The notes under the pieces: model-generated
What the model was told of the DNA's origin: nothing
What the model saw: only the letters and a program-made list of their open reading frames with translations
Databases searched by the model: none
From: Desulfobacterales bacterium
GTDB lineage: Bacteria; Desulfobacterota; Syntrophobacteria; B119-G9
Assembly (NCBI GenBank): GCA_026992215.1
Contig: JALXAI010000147.1
Location: 1 to 7,312, forward strand
Length of the DNA: 7,312 nt
Direction of reading: 5' to 3'
Position numbers and translations under genes: made by a program
Shown here: piece by piece, positions 1 through 6,860 of the stretch
How the letters are laid out: every line of letters starts with the position of its first letter
How positions within the stretch are numbered: the first letter of the stretch is position 1

Positions 1-520
1 TGTTTTCGCAAACAAAAACCACGGGCAGTTTTTTCAGAGCAGCAAAATTCAAACATTCATACAAAACCCCTTCCCCCGTGGCTCCGTCCCCAAAAAAGCT
101 TACCGATACGCTGTCATCCTCGCGTATGGCCGAAGCCAGGGCCGCTCCCATGGCCAGAGACACTGTGCCGGCAACTATGGGTGCAGCTCCCATGACTCCT
201 TTCTCCGGGGCTACAAGGTGCATCGAACCACCCCGTCCCCTGGAACACCCTGTTTCCCTGGTAAATATTTCTGCCACAAGCTCCCTCATGCTTCCGCCCA
301 TCGCCAGGAAATGCCCGTGAGACCTGTGTGTTCCGAAAACATAATCCTTCCCGGTAAGCGAGGCACATATTCCCGCGGCAATCGCTTCCTGCCCGGAATA
401 AAGGTGGCAGGGGCAAATAATCTCACCACTCAAAATAGGGGCCACCAAACTTTCCTCGCACAACCTGATTCTCAGCATCGTACGATAGAGGTACTCCAGC
501 AGTTCTTCAGAATAAATCAC
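1..520 (-). CDS. ThDP-dependent 2-oxo acid dehydrogenase E1 alpha-type subunit, 3' end outside window
   Basis: The first 173 codons of a pyruvate/acetoin dehydrogenase E1-alpha-like protein are open to the left edge. Seen in the translation: a THRSHGH motif (about residues 64-70), GRGGSMHL (about 95-102), and the thiamine-diphosphate/Mg signature that begins GDGATGEG (about 144-151) and ends in CEN at the edge. In this family the subunit pairs with a beta subunit to decarboxylate a 2-oxo acid on ThDP, in the cytoplasm. The GTG start is chosen because GGGAGGA lies 5 bases upstream and the family's N-terminal helix (SEELLEYLYRTMLRIR) begins at once. It sits 24 bases after the phosphoglycosyl transferase stop, so it is probably in the same operon. 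That context suggests a role in making an unusual sugar or acyl substituent rather than central metabolism, but this is inference. The beta subunit would be expected just past the left edge. Substrate unknown; family assignment is firm. Confidence 0.93.
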   Translation of the reverse strand, partial: MIYSEELLEYLYRTMLRIRLCEESLVAPILSGEIICPCHLYSGQEAIAAGICASLTGKDYVFGTHRSHGHFLAMGGSMRELVAEIFTRETGCSRGRGGSMHLVAPEKGVMGAAPIVAGTVSLAMGAALASAIREDDSVSVSFFGDGATGEGVLYECLNFAALKKLPVVFVCEN

Positions 521-525
521 AGCGA

Positions 526-532
526 TCCTCCC
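526..532 (-). promoter_or_regulatory. Shine-Dalgarno site of the E1 alpha gene
   Basis: GGGAGGA on the minus strand, 5 bases before a GTG codon. It fixes the start of the E1-alpha-like gene at 520 rather than at a later internal ATG. It lies wholly inside the 24-base gap after the preceding stop codon. Confidence 0.8.
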
Positions 533-544
533 GATGGAGATTCT

Positions 545-1204
545 CTATACAGGCAATTTGCAATGCCGGATCTCCCTGATAATTTTCGCTTCCGGTTTTA
601 TTACGGCAAGCAGCGTCAATAATATGATTTTTAAATCTACCCAGAATGATCTCTCTTTAACATACTTCATCTGGAGAGCAAGTTTCGTGGGGCGGATCAA
701 TTCAAAATACGCTCTGTCAGGATCCCTGGAACCAGCCAGGATTGATCCTTCATCACAGTTCCAAATAGATGCCCAGTCTGTGATTCCAGGTTTTACTGAC
801 AGTATAATCATTTCATCCTCGGTGTACATATCGGTAAAATACTTAACTTCCGGCCTGGGTCCAACAATACTCATGTCTCCCCGTAAAACGTTCAACAACT
901 GGGGCAATTCATCCAGCTTGTATTTTCTTAAAAAATGACCGATTCTTGTAATCCGCGGATCTTCGGCAGACGTGGAAGAGGGACCGAGTTTATCCGCGTT
1001 GACGACCATTGATCGAAATTTAAACATCTTGAACAAGTTCCCGTTACGTCCTACTCTCTCGCCTTTATAAAAGATAGGACCACCATCCTCCAATCTTATC
1101 AAAATTGCAATTGGTATCATTAGCGGGCATAGCAACAACAGCCCTGCTACCGAGCAGGTGATATCCAGCAAACGTTTTTCAAAAAAATAAAGTCCCTTCA
1201 ACAT
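545..1204 (-). CDS. Small monotopic phosphoglycosyl transferase (undecaprenyl-phosphate sugar phosphotransferase)
   Basis: A 219-residue bacterial sugar transferase (PF02397 type, the size of PglC and lacking the extra N-terminal helices of WbaP/WcaJ). Such enzymes move a sugar-1-phosphate from a nucleotide sugar to undecaprenyl phosphate at the inner face of the membrane, starting glycan assembly. Seen: KRLLD (10-14), a hydrophobic re-entrant segment (about 15-36), GPIFY (42-46), RVGRNG then FKFRSM (50-66), DPRITR (82-87), the catalytic Asp-Glu pair in KLDELPQL (98-99), GDMSIVGPRPE (109-119), and KPGITDWASI instead of the commoner GITGWAQV. The re-entrant helix has Cys-Pro (26-27) where PglC has Ser-Pro. 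The donor sugar cannot be read from sequence. The ATG start lies 12 bases after the methyltransferase stop with only a weak ribosome binding site, so translational coupling is likely. Confidence 0.95.
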   Translation of the reverse strand: MLKGLYFFEKRLLDITCSVAGLLLLCPLMIPIAILIRLEDGGPIFYKGERVGRNGNLFKMFKFRSMVVNADKLGPSSTSAEDPRITRIGHFLRKYKLDELPQLLNVLRGDMSIVGPRPEVKYFTDMYTEDEMIILSVKPGITDWASIWNCDEGSILAGSRDPDRAYFELIRPTKLALQMKYVKERSFWVDLKIILLTLLAVIKPEAKIIREIRHCKLPV

Positions 1205-1216
1205 TCCGGAATCGTA

Positions 1217-2008
1217 TTAACCTAGGATTCGAGATACGGCATACACTATTTTGAATTTCCCGTTTCGTTCACGGGGGGATATCATAACCGGCTCTCTATA
1301 TGGAGCCATATTCTCAACGAGTTGCTCAGGAATCTGTACCAGGGGGCCAAGGAAAAGCCTTTTGAGATAAGCTCTTCCAGCCAGGGTACCCGGAATCAAG
1401 TTTAACCTGACCGCAATCCTCTTGAGCAACGATACAGCCCGCTCAGAAAGTCCCGTCTCTTCCACCGGAAAAGCCCCGTAAAACTTCACATCATGAAATA
1501 CTTTTCCCAGCAAGCCATAAAGTTCAGGGATTGAGAAATACCGTATGGCATGAGGTGAGGGATGAAAATCCTTCCAGTCTCTATTGACCGTACAGATCAC
1601 CAACAGGCCATTTTTTTTAAGAATCCGTCCACATTCTTCAATGAAAAGATCGGGAAACTTCAAGTAATATATAGCTTCATAGAGCAGCACCAGGTCAAAT
1701 CGGTTACCACTGAAAGGGAGATAGTGGGCATCCAGTTTACAGAGATCCACAGAGGTACCCTTATAGAGTTCCTGTGCAATTTTCAGATTGCGCCTATCAA
1801 TATCTCCACCAACCACATAATGAGCTCTTTCATTTAAAAAACCCAGCCCCAAACCGCTTCCGCATGCTACCTCCAGGATCACCTTGTTTTCCGCAATATC
1901 GCGAACAAATCTATACCTGTGGTATATCCTTTCGATTTGTTCCTTTGTGGCTTTTACCCCCGGGATTTCTGTAAGCTGTGAAAAATCCACTAACCTGTAA
2001 TCACTCAT
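1217..2008 (-). CDS. Class I SAM-dependent methyltransferase
   Basis: A Rossmann-fold methyltransferase (Methyltransf_11 type) that should transfer a methyl group from S-adenosylmethionine in the cytoplasm. From the ATG at 2008 it has 263 residues. Seen: motif I ILEVACGSGLGLG at about residues 44-56; the acidic ribose-binding Asp in GGDIDRRN at about 67-74; LDAHYLPF at about 92-99 (motif III region); FDLVLLYEAIYYL at about 104-116; and RILKKNGLLVIC at about 128-139. Two starts are possible. The frame is open back to a GTG at 2068, adding 20 residues, but neither start has a clear Shine-Dalgarno and recognisable conservation (DYRLVDFSQL) begins just after the ATG at 2008. The neighbours make a sugar or glycan the likely acceptor, for example O-methylation of a residue or chain terminus. 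This is inference, and the methyl acceptor cannot be determined. Confidence 0.9.
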   Translation of the reverse strand: MSDYRLVDFSQLTEIPGVKATKEQIERIYHRYRFVRDIAENKVILEVACGSGLGLGFLNERAHYVVGGDIDRRNLKIAQELYKGTSVDLCKLDAHYLPFSGNRFDLVLLYEAIYYLKFPDLFIEECGRILKKNGLLVICTVNRDWKDFHPSPHAIRYFSIPELYGLLGKVFHDVKFYGAFPVEETGLSERAVSLLKRIAVRLNLIPGTLAGRAYLKRLFLGPLVQIPEQLVENMAPYREPVMISPRERNGKFKIVYAVSRILG

Positions 2009-2108
2009 CTCGGCTTTATGATTTCCATTGCAGGGTAAAAAAGAAACTGGGTGTCCGTTAATATTCACATTTTCGGGTTCGAGAGCTCAAAGAAGAGTTC
2101 CCACCCAT

Positions 2109-2137
2109 TTTATAAATGTGTTAAAAGGTTTTGGCCA
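2109..2137 (-). promoter_or_regulatory. Weak candidate sigma-70 promoter before the methyltransferase
   Basis: On the minus strand TGGCCA (2132-2137) and TATAAA (2109-2114) are separated by 17 bases, matching 4 of 6 and 5 of 6 consensus positions. It lies in the longest intergenic gap of the window (2069-2213 at minimum), where a second promoter for methyltransferase, phosphoglycosyl transferase and E1 alpha would be useful. The rest of the gap shows no hairpin or convincing gene, only short direct repeats (TAAGGG twice, ATCAGG twice). Matches of this quality arise by chance, so confidence is low. Confidence 0.25.
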
Positions 2138-2213
2138 GGATCACACCGATGGCTGAATTGCCTGATTCTTAACATATCCTGATACTTTTTTCTCCCTTAT
2201 TTGCTTCTCACCC

Positions 2214-3374
2214 TTATACTATTTGATACAATTCTCTTAGAACTTTTTCTACAACTATTGATTCATCGAATTCTCGTTCCGCCCTAACCCGTGAATTTTC
2301 CCCAAACTTAGTTCTCAGGTCAGCATCAATAATAAGCTTTTCAAGTGCATTGGCTAAAAGGGTTGGATCCTTTGGCGGGACCAAAAAACCATTGTAACCA
2401 TCTATGACCACCTCTCTGCACCCCACATTTGTTGTTGTTACCACAGGTTTTGACAGCGCCAATGCCTCCAAAAGAACTCTGGGAATACCTTCCGGATAGT
2501 AAGACGGCAGGGTTATGATATCCGAAACAGCGATGATCTCCTTGACATCATCCCTGAATTCAAGGCACATCCTGAGTTGAGCAGATTCGTTTTGCTTAAG
2601 GTATTCCAGGGGGACTGAATCAGGAGCATCATCTTCAATGGGCCCAACCAGGAGAAATTTCACCCTGGGATAACAAGACGTTAGTCTTTGTGCAGCTTCA
2701 ACAAATTCCTTTACCCCCTTGGACCAGATCATTCTGGCACTGATCATCGTAACAAGAATATCTGACTCATTCGCTCCCATAGTATGCCGCAGAGCCGAAA
2801 GAGAAGGGTTATTTACAGATTGGAGCGAATAATCGCTGGTATTTATTCCCCCGCTTTTAATATATACCGCCTTTCGTCGATCCAGGTATCCTCTATTTAC
2901 AAAAAAAGACAAGTCATCGATATTCTGAAACCAGACTTTGTCAGCAATCTTAAAAAATACCCTGTACATGAGTGCAACAATCGGCTTTGTGAGTTTAAGC
3001 CTGGGATCTTGTGTATCTGCGAACATTATACCCCTGCCGGAAACAAGTCCTACTACCCTTCTGACGCCGGTTATCCTTGCCGCTAATCCTCCATATATGT
3101 TCGGTTTAATAGTCATCGTGTGGACGATGTCAAACCGCTCTTTTCGGAAAATATATAGCAGTCGCCTGATGGCCTTCAGATCTTTGATCGGATCAATGAA
3201 CCTGACCATCGGTATTTCGATATGTCTTGCACCCAGCGACTCGAACTTTGACACATACTGCTTTCCGGGGGTTAATACGCATACCTCCACCCCCTTTTCA
3301 ACCAGCGCCGCCAGGAGGCCCTTGCGGAAGTGCCACATGGAGAAATCGTCGTTTATAACCAAGGCTGCTTTCAT
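2214..3374 (-). CDS. GT4-family glycosyltransferase, PglA-like
   Basis: A complete 386-residue retaining glycosyltransferase of the GT-B fold. Such enzymes transfer a sugar from a nucleotide donor to a lipid-linked acceptor at the cytoplasmic side of the membrane. Seen: an N-terminal Rossmann domain with the HFR motif (15-17), a Gly-rich GLVSGRG loop (109-115), a KSGGIN linker (173-178), the start of the C-terminal domain in ISARMIWSKGVKEF (211-224), and the GT4 E-x7-E signature in PEGIPRVLLEA (Glu295 and Glu303). HFR, the SxGIN-type linker and ARxxWxKGVKEF together recall PglA, which adds the second sugar to an undecaprenyl-diphosphate-linked sugar. Two genes downstream is a PglC-sized phosphoglycosyl transferase, so the two may act in consecutive steps (inference). 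The start is 15 bases after the asparagine-synthase-like gene's stop, with a poor ribosome binding site. Donor sugar and linkage are unknown. Confidence 0.93.
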   Translation of the reverse strand: MKAALVINDDFSMWHFRKGLLAALVEKGVEVCVLTPGKQYVSKFESLGARHIEIPMVRFIDPIKDLKAIRRLLYIFRKERFDIVHTMTIKPNIYGGLAARITGVRRVVGLVSGRGIMFADTQDPRLKLTKPIVALMYRVFFKIADKVWFQNIDDLSFFVNRGYLDRRKAVYIKSGGINTSDYSLQSVNNPSLSALRHTMGANESDILVTMISARMIWSKGVKEFVEAAQRLTSCYPRVKFLLVGPIEDDAPDSVPLEYLKQNESAQLRMCLEFRDDVKEIIAVSDIITLPSYYPEGIPRVLLEALALSKPVVTTTNVGCREVVIDGYNGFLVPPKDPTLLANALEKLIIDADLRTKFGENSRVRAEREFDESIVVEKVLRELYQIV

Positions 3375-3389
3375 GTTGAGCTACTCAAA

Positions 3390-5294
3390 TCAATTGTTGC
3401 AGTATTCATCCCATAATCCCAGCATCAATAATATCCATATTAACGTTGCCCACCTTCCCGGCTCCAAACGAATGTTTTCCTTGTTAAGCAGCTTTTCCAA
3501 AAAACTTAAACTGAACCGATCTCCCAGGATATTGTTTCTGGAAAAAAACACATCCTCGGCAAGCTCCTTCAAATCTCCTTCAAGCCATTTTGCCAGGGGT
3601 ATTTCAAATCCTCTCTTGGGAGCCCTCGCCACGTCGTCCGGCAAGTATTTCCGAGCAAGTTTACGTAAAATAGGCTTGGTTTCAAACCATCGCAATTTAG
3701 TGCCGGTGGGATAATGCAGGACAGCTTCGACAAGCTCCTGATCCAGGAATGGAGATCTAGTTTCGAGGCTATGATACATACTCGCAATATCCATCTTTAC
3801 CAATAGATCATAGGGTAGACTCCAGGTGAAATCGAAAGCGATCATTCGATCCAACTCATCAAGCCCTTTAAAGTTTTCCAGAAACGAGTTGATTTCTTCA
3901 TTTGCATAATCATGGAAGGGGCCATCATAAAGGTTTTCTTTTTCCGAGGCGGTAAACCCGTCTGTAAACCAGGCGTTATACCTGTCAGATACGCTGCCTC
4001 CCATACCTCTCAAAAACCTGAACAAGAACCCATAACTGCTTCTGTGTTTTGCGGGGACCGGACACCGGTTTATGAATAATGTCGCTAATACGTTCGCAGG
4101 CACGTCAATCCCAGTCCTTTTCATTTTTTGAAGAATGTTGGCCGCAACATGTCTCCTGTAACCACAAAACAGCTCATCACCACCGTCACCGTTGAGCACA
4201 ACTTTTAGATGGTTACTGGCAAATTCCGCTACATAAAACGTGGGTACGGCAGAAGCATCAGCAAAAGGTTCGTCATACGCCCTTACTATTTCAGGAAGAA
4301 CGGAGGCAATATCCGGTTTAATTAGAATCTCATAATGGCGTGTTCCATACTTGTTGGAGACCATTTTCGCCAGGGGTCTTTCATCCAAAGGATCGTTCTC
4401 AAAACCAACGGAAAAAGTAATGCACGGTGTATCCTGAAGCCTGCTGGCAATCGCAGTGACGAGTCCGCTGTCAATTCCGCCGGAGAGAAATATTCCAACA
4501 GGGACATCAGCCCGGAGTCTTAGCTTAACCGCCTCCGTCAATAGTCGGTCAGTTTCCTCAACCGCCTCGGCAAAACAGGTTCTTCCCTTAAGGCTCCATT
4601 CAATTTCCCAGTATTTTTTTACCCGTGTTTCTCTCAGTTCCGGACCAGTAATTACCAGGTAATGCCCGGGTAACAGCTCATGGATATTCGTATAAATAGT
4701 TTTATTTCCGCTTATAAAGCCAAAAGTCAGGTATTCATCCAGGGCTCTTTGATTGATTTCCAGGCTGCGTTGAGGGAGAAAACATTTAAGAGCCTTGATC
4801 TCGGATGCAAAACAAAAACATCCATCGCAAAAAGAAAAATAAAGAGGCTTTTTCCCGACCCTATCCCTGGCAAGAAACAATTTCTTAGTGCTGGCATCCC
4901 AGAGGGCAAACGCGTACATACCCCTGAGGAAATCCAGGCATCGAATTCCGTACTTTTCATACAGTGCAAGAACGGTCTCAGTGTCCCCGGACGTTTTAAA
5001 TTTAACACCGTCAGCGCTCAGAGTCCGCCTTATTTCCAGATAATTATAAATCTCACCATTGAAAACAATAAAGGACCCTCCGGAAGGTCCAACCATCGGT
5101 TGATTAGCGTTATCGGATAAGTCAATAATCGATAGCCTGGTATGTGCGAGGCATATAAGAGACTCCCGATCAAACCACGATCCGGAAGCATCGGGACCCC
5201 TATGAGCCAATAGTTTAGTAGCTATTGGAAGATTAGATTTATACTCCTCATAAGCATCAGCCCTACGAACCCAAAAACCAAGTATGCCACACAC
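3390..5294 (-). CDS. asnB: Glutamine-hydrolysing asparagine-synthase-type amidotransferase
   Basis: A 634-residue AsnB-family protein: ammonia released from glutamine in the N-terminal domain passes to an acyl-adenylate made by the C-terminal ATP-pyrophosphatase domain. Seen, numbered from the GTG at 5294: nucleophile Cys2 in the N-terminal CGILGF; glutamine-binding Arg53 (HTRLSIID), Asn79-Gly80-Glu81 (FNGEIYN) and Asp104 (SGDTET); P-loop-like SGGIDS (271-276); DEPFADASA (341-349); GDGGDELFCGY (369-379); and ETRSPFLD (511-518). All key residues are present, so the enzyme should be active. A GTG at 5309 would add five residues before the cysteine and block the family's N-terminal nucleophile; the GTG at 5294 has GGGAG 6 bases upstream. 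Among glycan genes it may amidate a sugar carboxylate (a uronamide), as proposed for AsnB homologues in O-antigen loci, rather than make asparagine. The true substrate is inferred, not shown. Confidence 0.95.
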   Translation of the reverse strand: MCGILGFWVRRADAYEEYKSNLPIATKLLAHRGPDASGSWFDRESLICLAHTRLSIIDLSDNANQPMVGPSGGSFIVFNGEIYNYLEIRRTLSADGVKFKTSGDTETVLALYEKYGIRCLDFLRGMYAFALWDASTKKLFLARDRVGKKPLYFSFCDGCFCFASEIKALKCFLPQRSLEINQRALDEYLTFGFISGNKTIYTNIHELLPGHYLVITGPELRETRVKKYWEIEWSLKGRTCFAEAVEETDRLLTEAVKLRLRADVPVGIFLSGGIDSGLVTAIASRLQDTPCITFSVGFENDPLDERPLAKMVSNKYGTRHYEILIKPDIASVLPEIVRAYDEPFADASAVPTFYVAEFASNHLKVVLNGDGGDELFCGYRRHVAANILQKMKRTGIDVPANVLATLFINRCPVPAKHRSSYGFLFRFLRGMGGSVSDRYNAWFTDGFTASEKENLYDGPFHDYANEEINSFLENFKGLDELDRMIAFDFTWSLPYDLLVKMDIASMYHSLETRSPFLDQELVEAVLHYPTGTKLRWFETKPILRKLARKYLPDDVARAPKRGFEIPLAKWLEGDLKELAEDVFFSRNNILGDRFSLSFLEKLLNKENIRLEPGRWATLIWILLMLGLWDEYCNN

Positions 5295-5300
5295 TTCTGA

Positions 5301-5305
5301 CTCCC
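5301..5305 (-). promoter_or_regulatory. Shine-Dalgarno site that fixes the amidotransferase start
   Basis: GGGAG on the minus strand, 6 bases upstream of the GTG at 5294. It overlaps the second and third codons of the longer reading frame from 5309. That favours the shorter form, in which cysteine follows the initiator methionine directly, as the Ntn-type glutaminase requires. Confidence 0.8.
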
Positions 5306-5314
5306 ACACTCAAT

Positions 5315-6784
5315 TCATAAAACGTCCCATACTAATCTTTTTACAAGAGGAAATACGTCTTCAAAGGGTCCCGAGTTGTTTATATGTTTCACAATAGTGT
5401 CTTCCCTGAACCATTTGCTCAGTACTTTGTATCTTAAGCGAATATAGGATTCTGTTTCTTTCGGTCCCTTCTTATCTCTGCCGAGATTTCGCTTAAGGGT
5501 GGTATCCAGCGGAACATTCAGAAAGATCACAAGATCAGGAGCAGGTATTTGCCGATAAAAATTGACCTCTATGGAGGATAAGAATCGCTTTATCGGCGAT
5601 GAAAAAGTTGAGGGAGAAGTTTGAGGGCCATCCGTTCCATGAACGACACTGGAAGGGTACCTGTCACATATTATTATTTTTCCTTTACCTGTTTTCCTGT
5701 AACATCGCAATAACAGTTTCCTTCGTTCATAGGCAACCATCAAGCATCGTAACAGGAATAGCAACGAACAATTATCTCCTTTCTCCTTCTTCCCCGACCA
5801 CTTCTTTTCCTCGACATATCCCGTTCTACTTGTCGGAAACATCCGCCTTAAGACAGGTAGCATCGCGTGTGGCAGCCACGTCGAGATACATGGGGGAGGT
5901 TTCCCGACGTGCACCTTGCCAACTTGAAAATGCTCTCCCAACCACGACGCCAATTCCGCCACAAAGGTTGATTTTCCCGAAGCTTCCGGCCCTACTATCG
6001 CAATAATAGCACCGCCGCTTGCTAAAATATTGCCCTTGTTCCTGGAAAAAAAATATTCGATAGTGTACCTGACTGACCTAAAAAATTTTATAGAAAAAGC
6101 TCCAAATAAGCCATAGATCCTAAACTCTCTCAGACGTCTTGCCGCCATAAGTCCAGTCCAGAAAGCTGGCAATGAAAACAGCTTTCGCGTAAAAACGTCT
6201 CTTGCTCTTTTCAGTATATTGCTGCCTATTGTCGGCAAATACCGGTCAGCCAGAAGAATTGCCTCATCAAAGGCGCTCTCGGAATACAGGTTCTTGAACT
6301 CTTCTTTTATAAGATCATTCTCCTTTATGAGAAACGGGTATTCAAACAATGAACTGATTTCAAGAATTTTCCTCAGCATGAAAACCAGGAGCTCAGCGCC
6401 TTCATGGCATACTTTAACTCCGTGTTTCGTCACAACATTTTTTAAAAGGAGTTCTTCAAGCGGTAAATGATAGTTTTTTAAAAGTGTACCGCCAGTCACC
6501 AACTTGTAATAAACGTGGAGATGGATAATTTTTCCCGTCGGTTCATCGATCCCGTAGAAATGGCAGGAAAACTTATTCTCTCTCCAGCATTCGGTAGTTC
6601 CCCTCTTGAATCCTATCCCAGAGACTATTTTTTCAAAGCGCCCGGCATTTCCCTTTGCAACCAGTAAATCAAGGTCGCTATCGCCATCCAAAGCTCGGGG
6701 CAGGTCCCAGGTACTTTTCCAAAAACAATAGGAAACAGCTTCCTCATCCAACCTCTTCACTAATACTTTAATTATCCTCAGCAT
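5315..6784 (-). CDS. Nucleotidyltransferase-like / thymidylate-kinase-like two-domain protein
   Basis: A 489-residue protein of unknown function. Residues about 1-130 look like a Pol-beta nucleotidyltransferase fold: CFWKSTWDLP (20-29), then DGDSDLDLLV (33-42) with the metal-binding Asp pair, and HLHVYYKL (88-95), where a further metal ligand could sit. A helical linker follows. From about 257 comes a P-loop kinase domain: Walker A GPEASGKST (265-273), DRYPSS (374-379, compare the DR-Y/F motif of dTMP kinase), PDLVIFLNVP (416-425) and an Arg/Lys-rich lid-like stretch (RNLGRDKKGPK, 432-442). It is far longer than a roughly 210-residue dTMP kinase and lies in a glycan operon, so housekeeping TMP kinase is unlikely. 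A phosphoryl or nucleotidyl transfer on a sugar, glycan or lipid is a guess. A GTG one codon earlier (6787) is also possible; the GGGG ribosome binding site is unusually close to both. The stop is 20 bases before the amidotransferase. Confidence 0.85.
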   Translation of the reverse strand: MLRIIKVLVKRLDEEAVSYCFWKSTWDLPRALDGDSDLDLLVAKGNAGRFEKIVSGIGFKRGTTECWRENKFSCHFYGIDEPTGKIIHLHVYYKLVTGGTLLKNYHLPLEELLLKNVVTKHGVKVCHEGAELLVFMLRKILEISSLFEYPFLIKENDLIKEEFKNLYSESAFDEAILLADRYLPTIGSNILKRARDVFTRKLFSLPAFWTGLMAARRLREFRIYGLFGAFSIKFFRSVRYTIEYFFSRNKGNILASGGAIIAIVGPEASGKSTFVAELASWLGEHFQVGKVHVGKPPPCISTWLPHAMLPVLRRMFPTSRTGYVEEKKWSGKKEKGDNCSLLFLLRCLMVAYERRKLLLRCYRKTGKGKIIICDRYPSSVVHGTDGPQTSPSTFSSPIKRFLSSIEVNFYRQIPAPDLVIFLNVPLDTTLKRNLGRDKKGPKETESYIRLRYKVLSKWFREDTIVKHINNSGPFEDVFPLVKRLVWDVL

Positions 6785-6793
6785 CACCCCAAC

Positions 6794-6821
6794 TTTATAA
6801 ACAAAAAAAAACCGCAGACAA
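6794..6821 (-). promoter_or_regulatory. Speculative promoter spanning the T9 tract
   Basis: On the minus strand TTGTCT (6816-6821) and TATAAA (6794-6799) are 16 bases apart, with nine Ts filling most of the spacer. The predicted transcription start would fall almost on the start codon of the next gene, giving a leaderless message. The same bases are also read as a terminator, so the two calls compete. Confidence 0.15.
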
Positions 6822-6847
6822 CAGCATTGTCCCAGGGTTTACACGGT
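6803..6847 (-). terminator. Candidate intrinsic terminator or attenuator between the two kinase genes
   Basis: On the minus strand ACCGTG (from 6847) can pair with TGCGGT next to the T tract. Inside it GACAA and TTGTC form a perfect 5-bp stem with a 5-base loop (6817-6831). Nine Ts (6803-6811) follow directly. The stem has a bulge of about 10 bases, so strength is uncertain. It lies about 80 bases after the upstream kinase stop and 18 bases before the next start codon, where it could end or attenuate transcription into the rest of the operon. Confidence 0.4.
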
Positions 6848-6860
6848 GTTTAAAGATTTA

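Noticed and set aside
114..416. 100-codon minus-strand open frame
   Set aside because: It is out of frame with the E1 alpha reading, which carries the conserved ThDP motifs across the same bases.
218..938. Two 134-codon plus-strand open frames (218-622 and 534-938)
   Set aside because: They run antisense to the E1 alpha and phosphoglycosyl transferase genes and have low-complexity translations without motifs.
2110..2175. Possible 21-residue minus-strand peptide starting at an ATG in the intergenic gap
   Set aside because: No properly spaced ribosome binding site and no recognisable sequence; such short frames are expected by chance.
2938..3714. 258-codon open frame on the plus strand
   Set aside because: It lies opposite the glycosyltransferase and the 3' end of the amidotransferase, both of which have clear family motifs; its translation shows no recognisable domain.
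4680..5120. 146-codon plus-strand open frame
   Set aside because: It is antisense to the glutaminase domain of the amidotransferase and shows no family resemblance.
5315..6784. Calling the fusion protein a housekeeping thymidylate kinase
   Set aside because: It is more than twice the usual length, has an added nucleotidyltransferase-like domain, and lies in a glycan operon.
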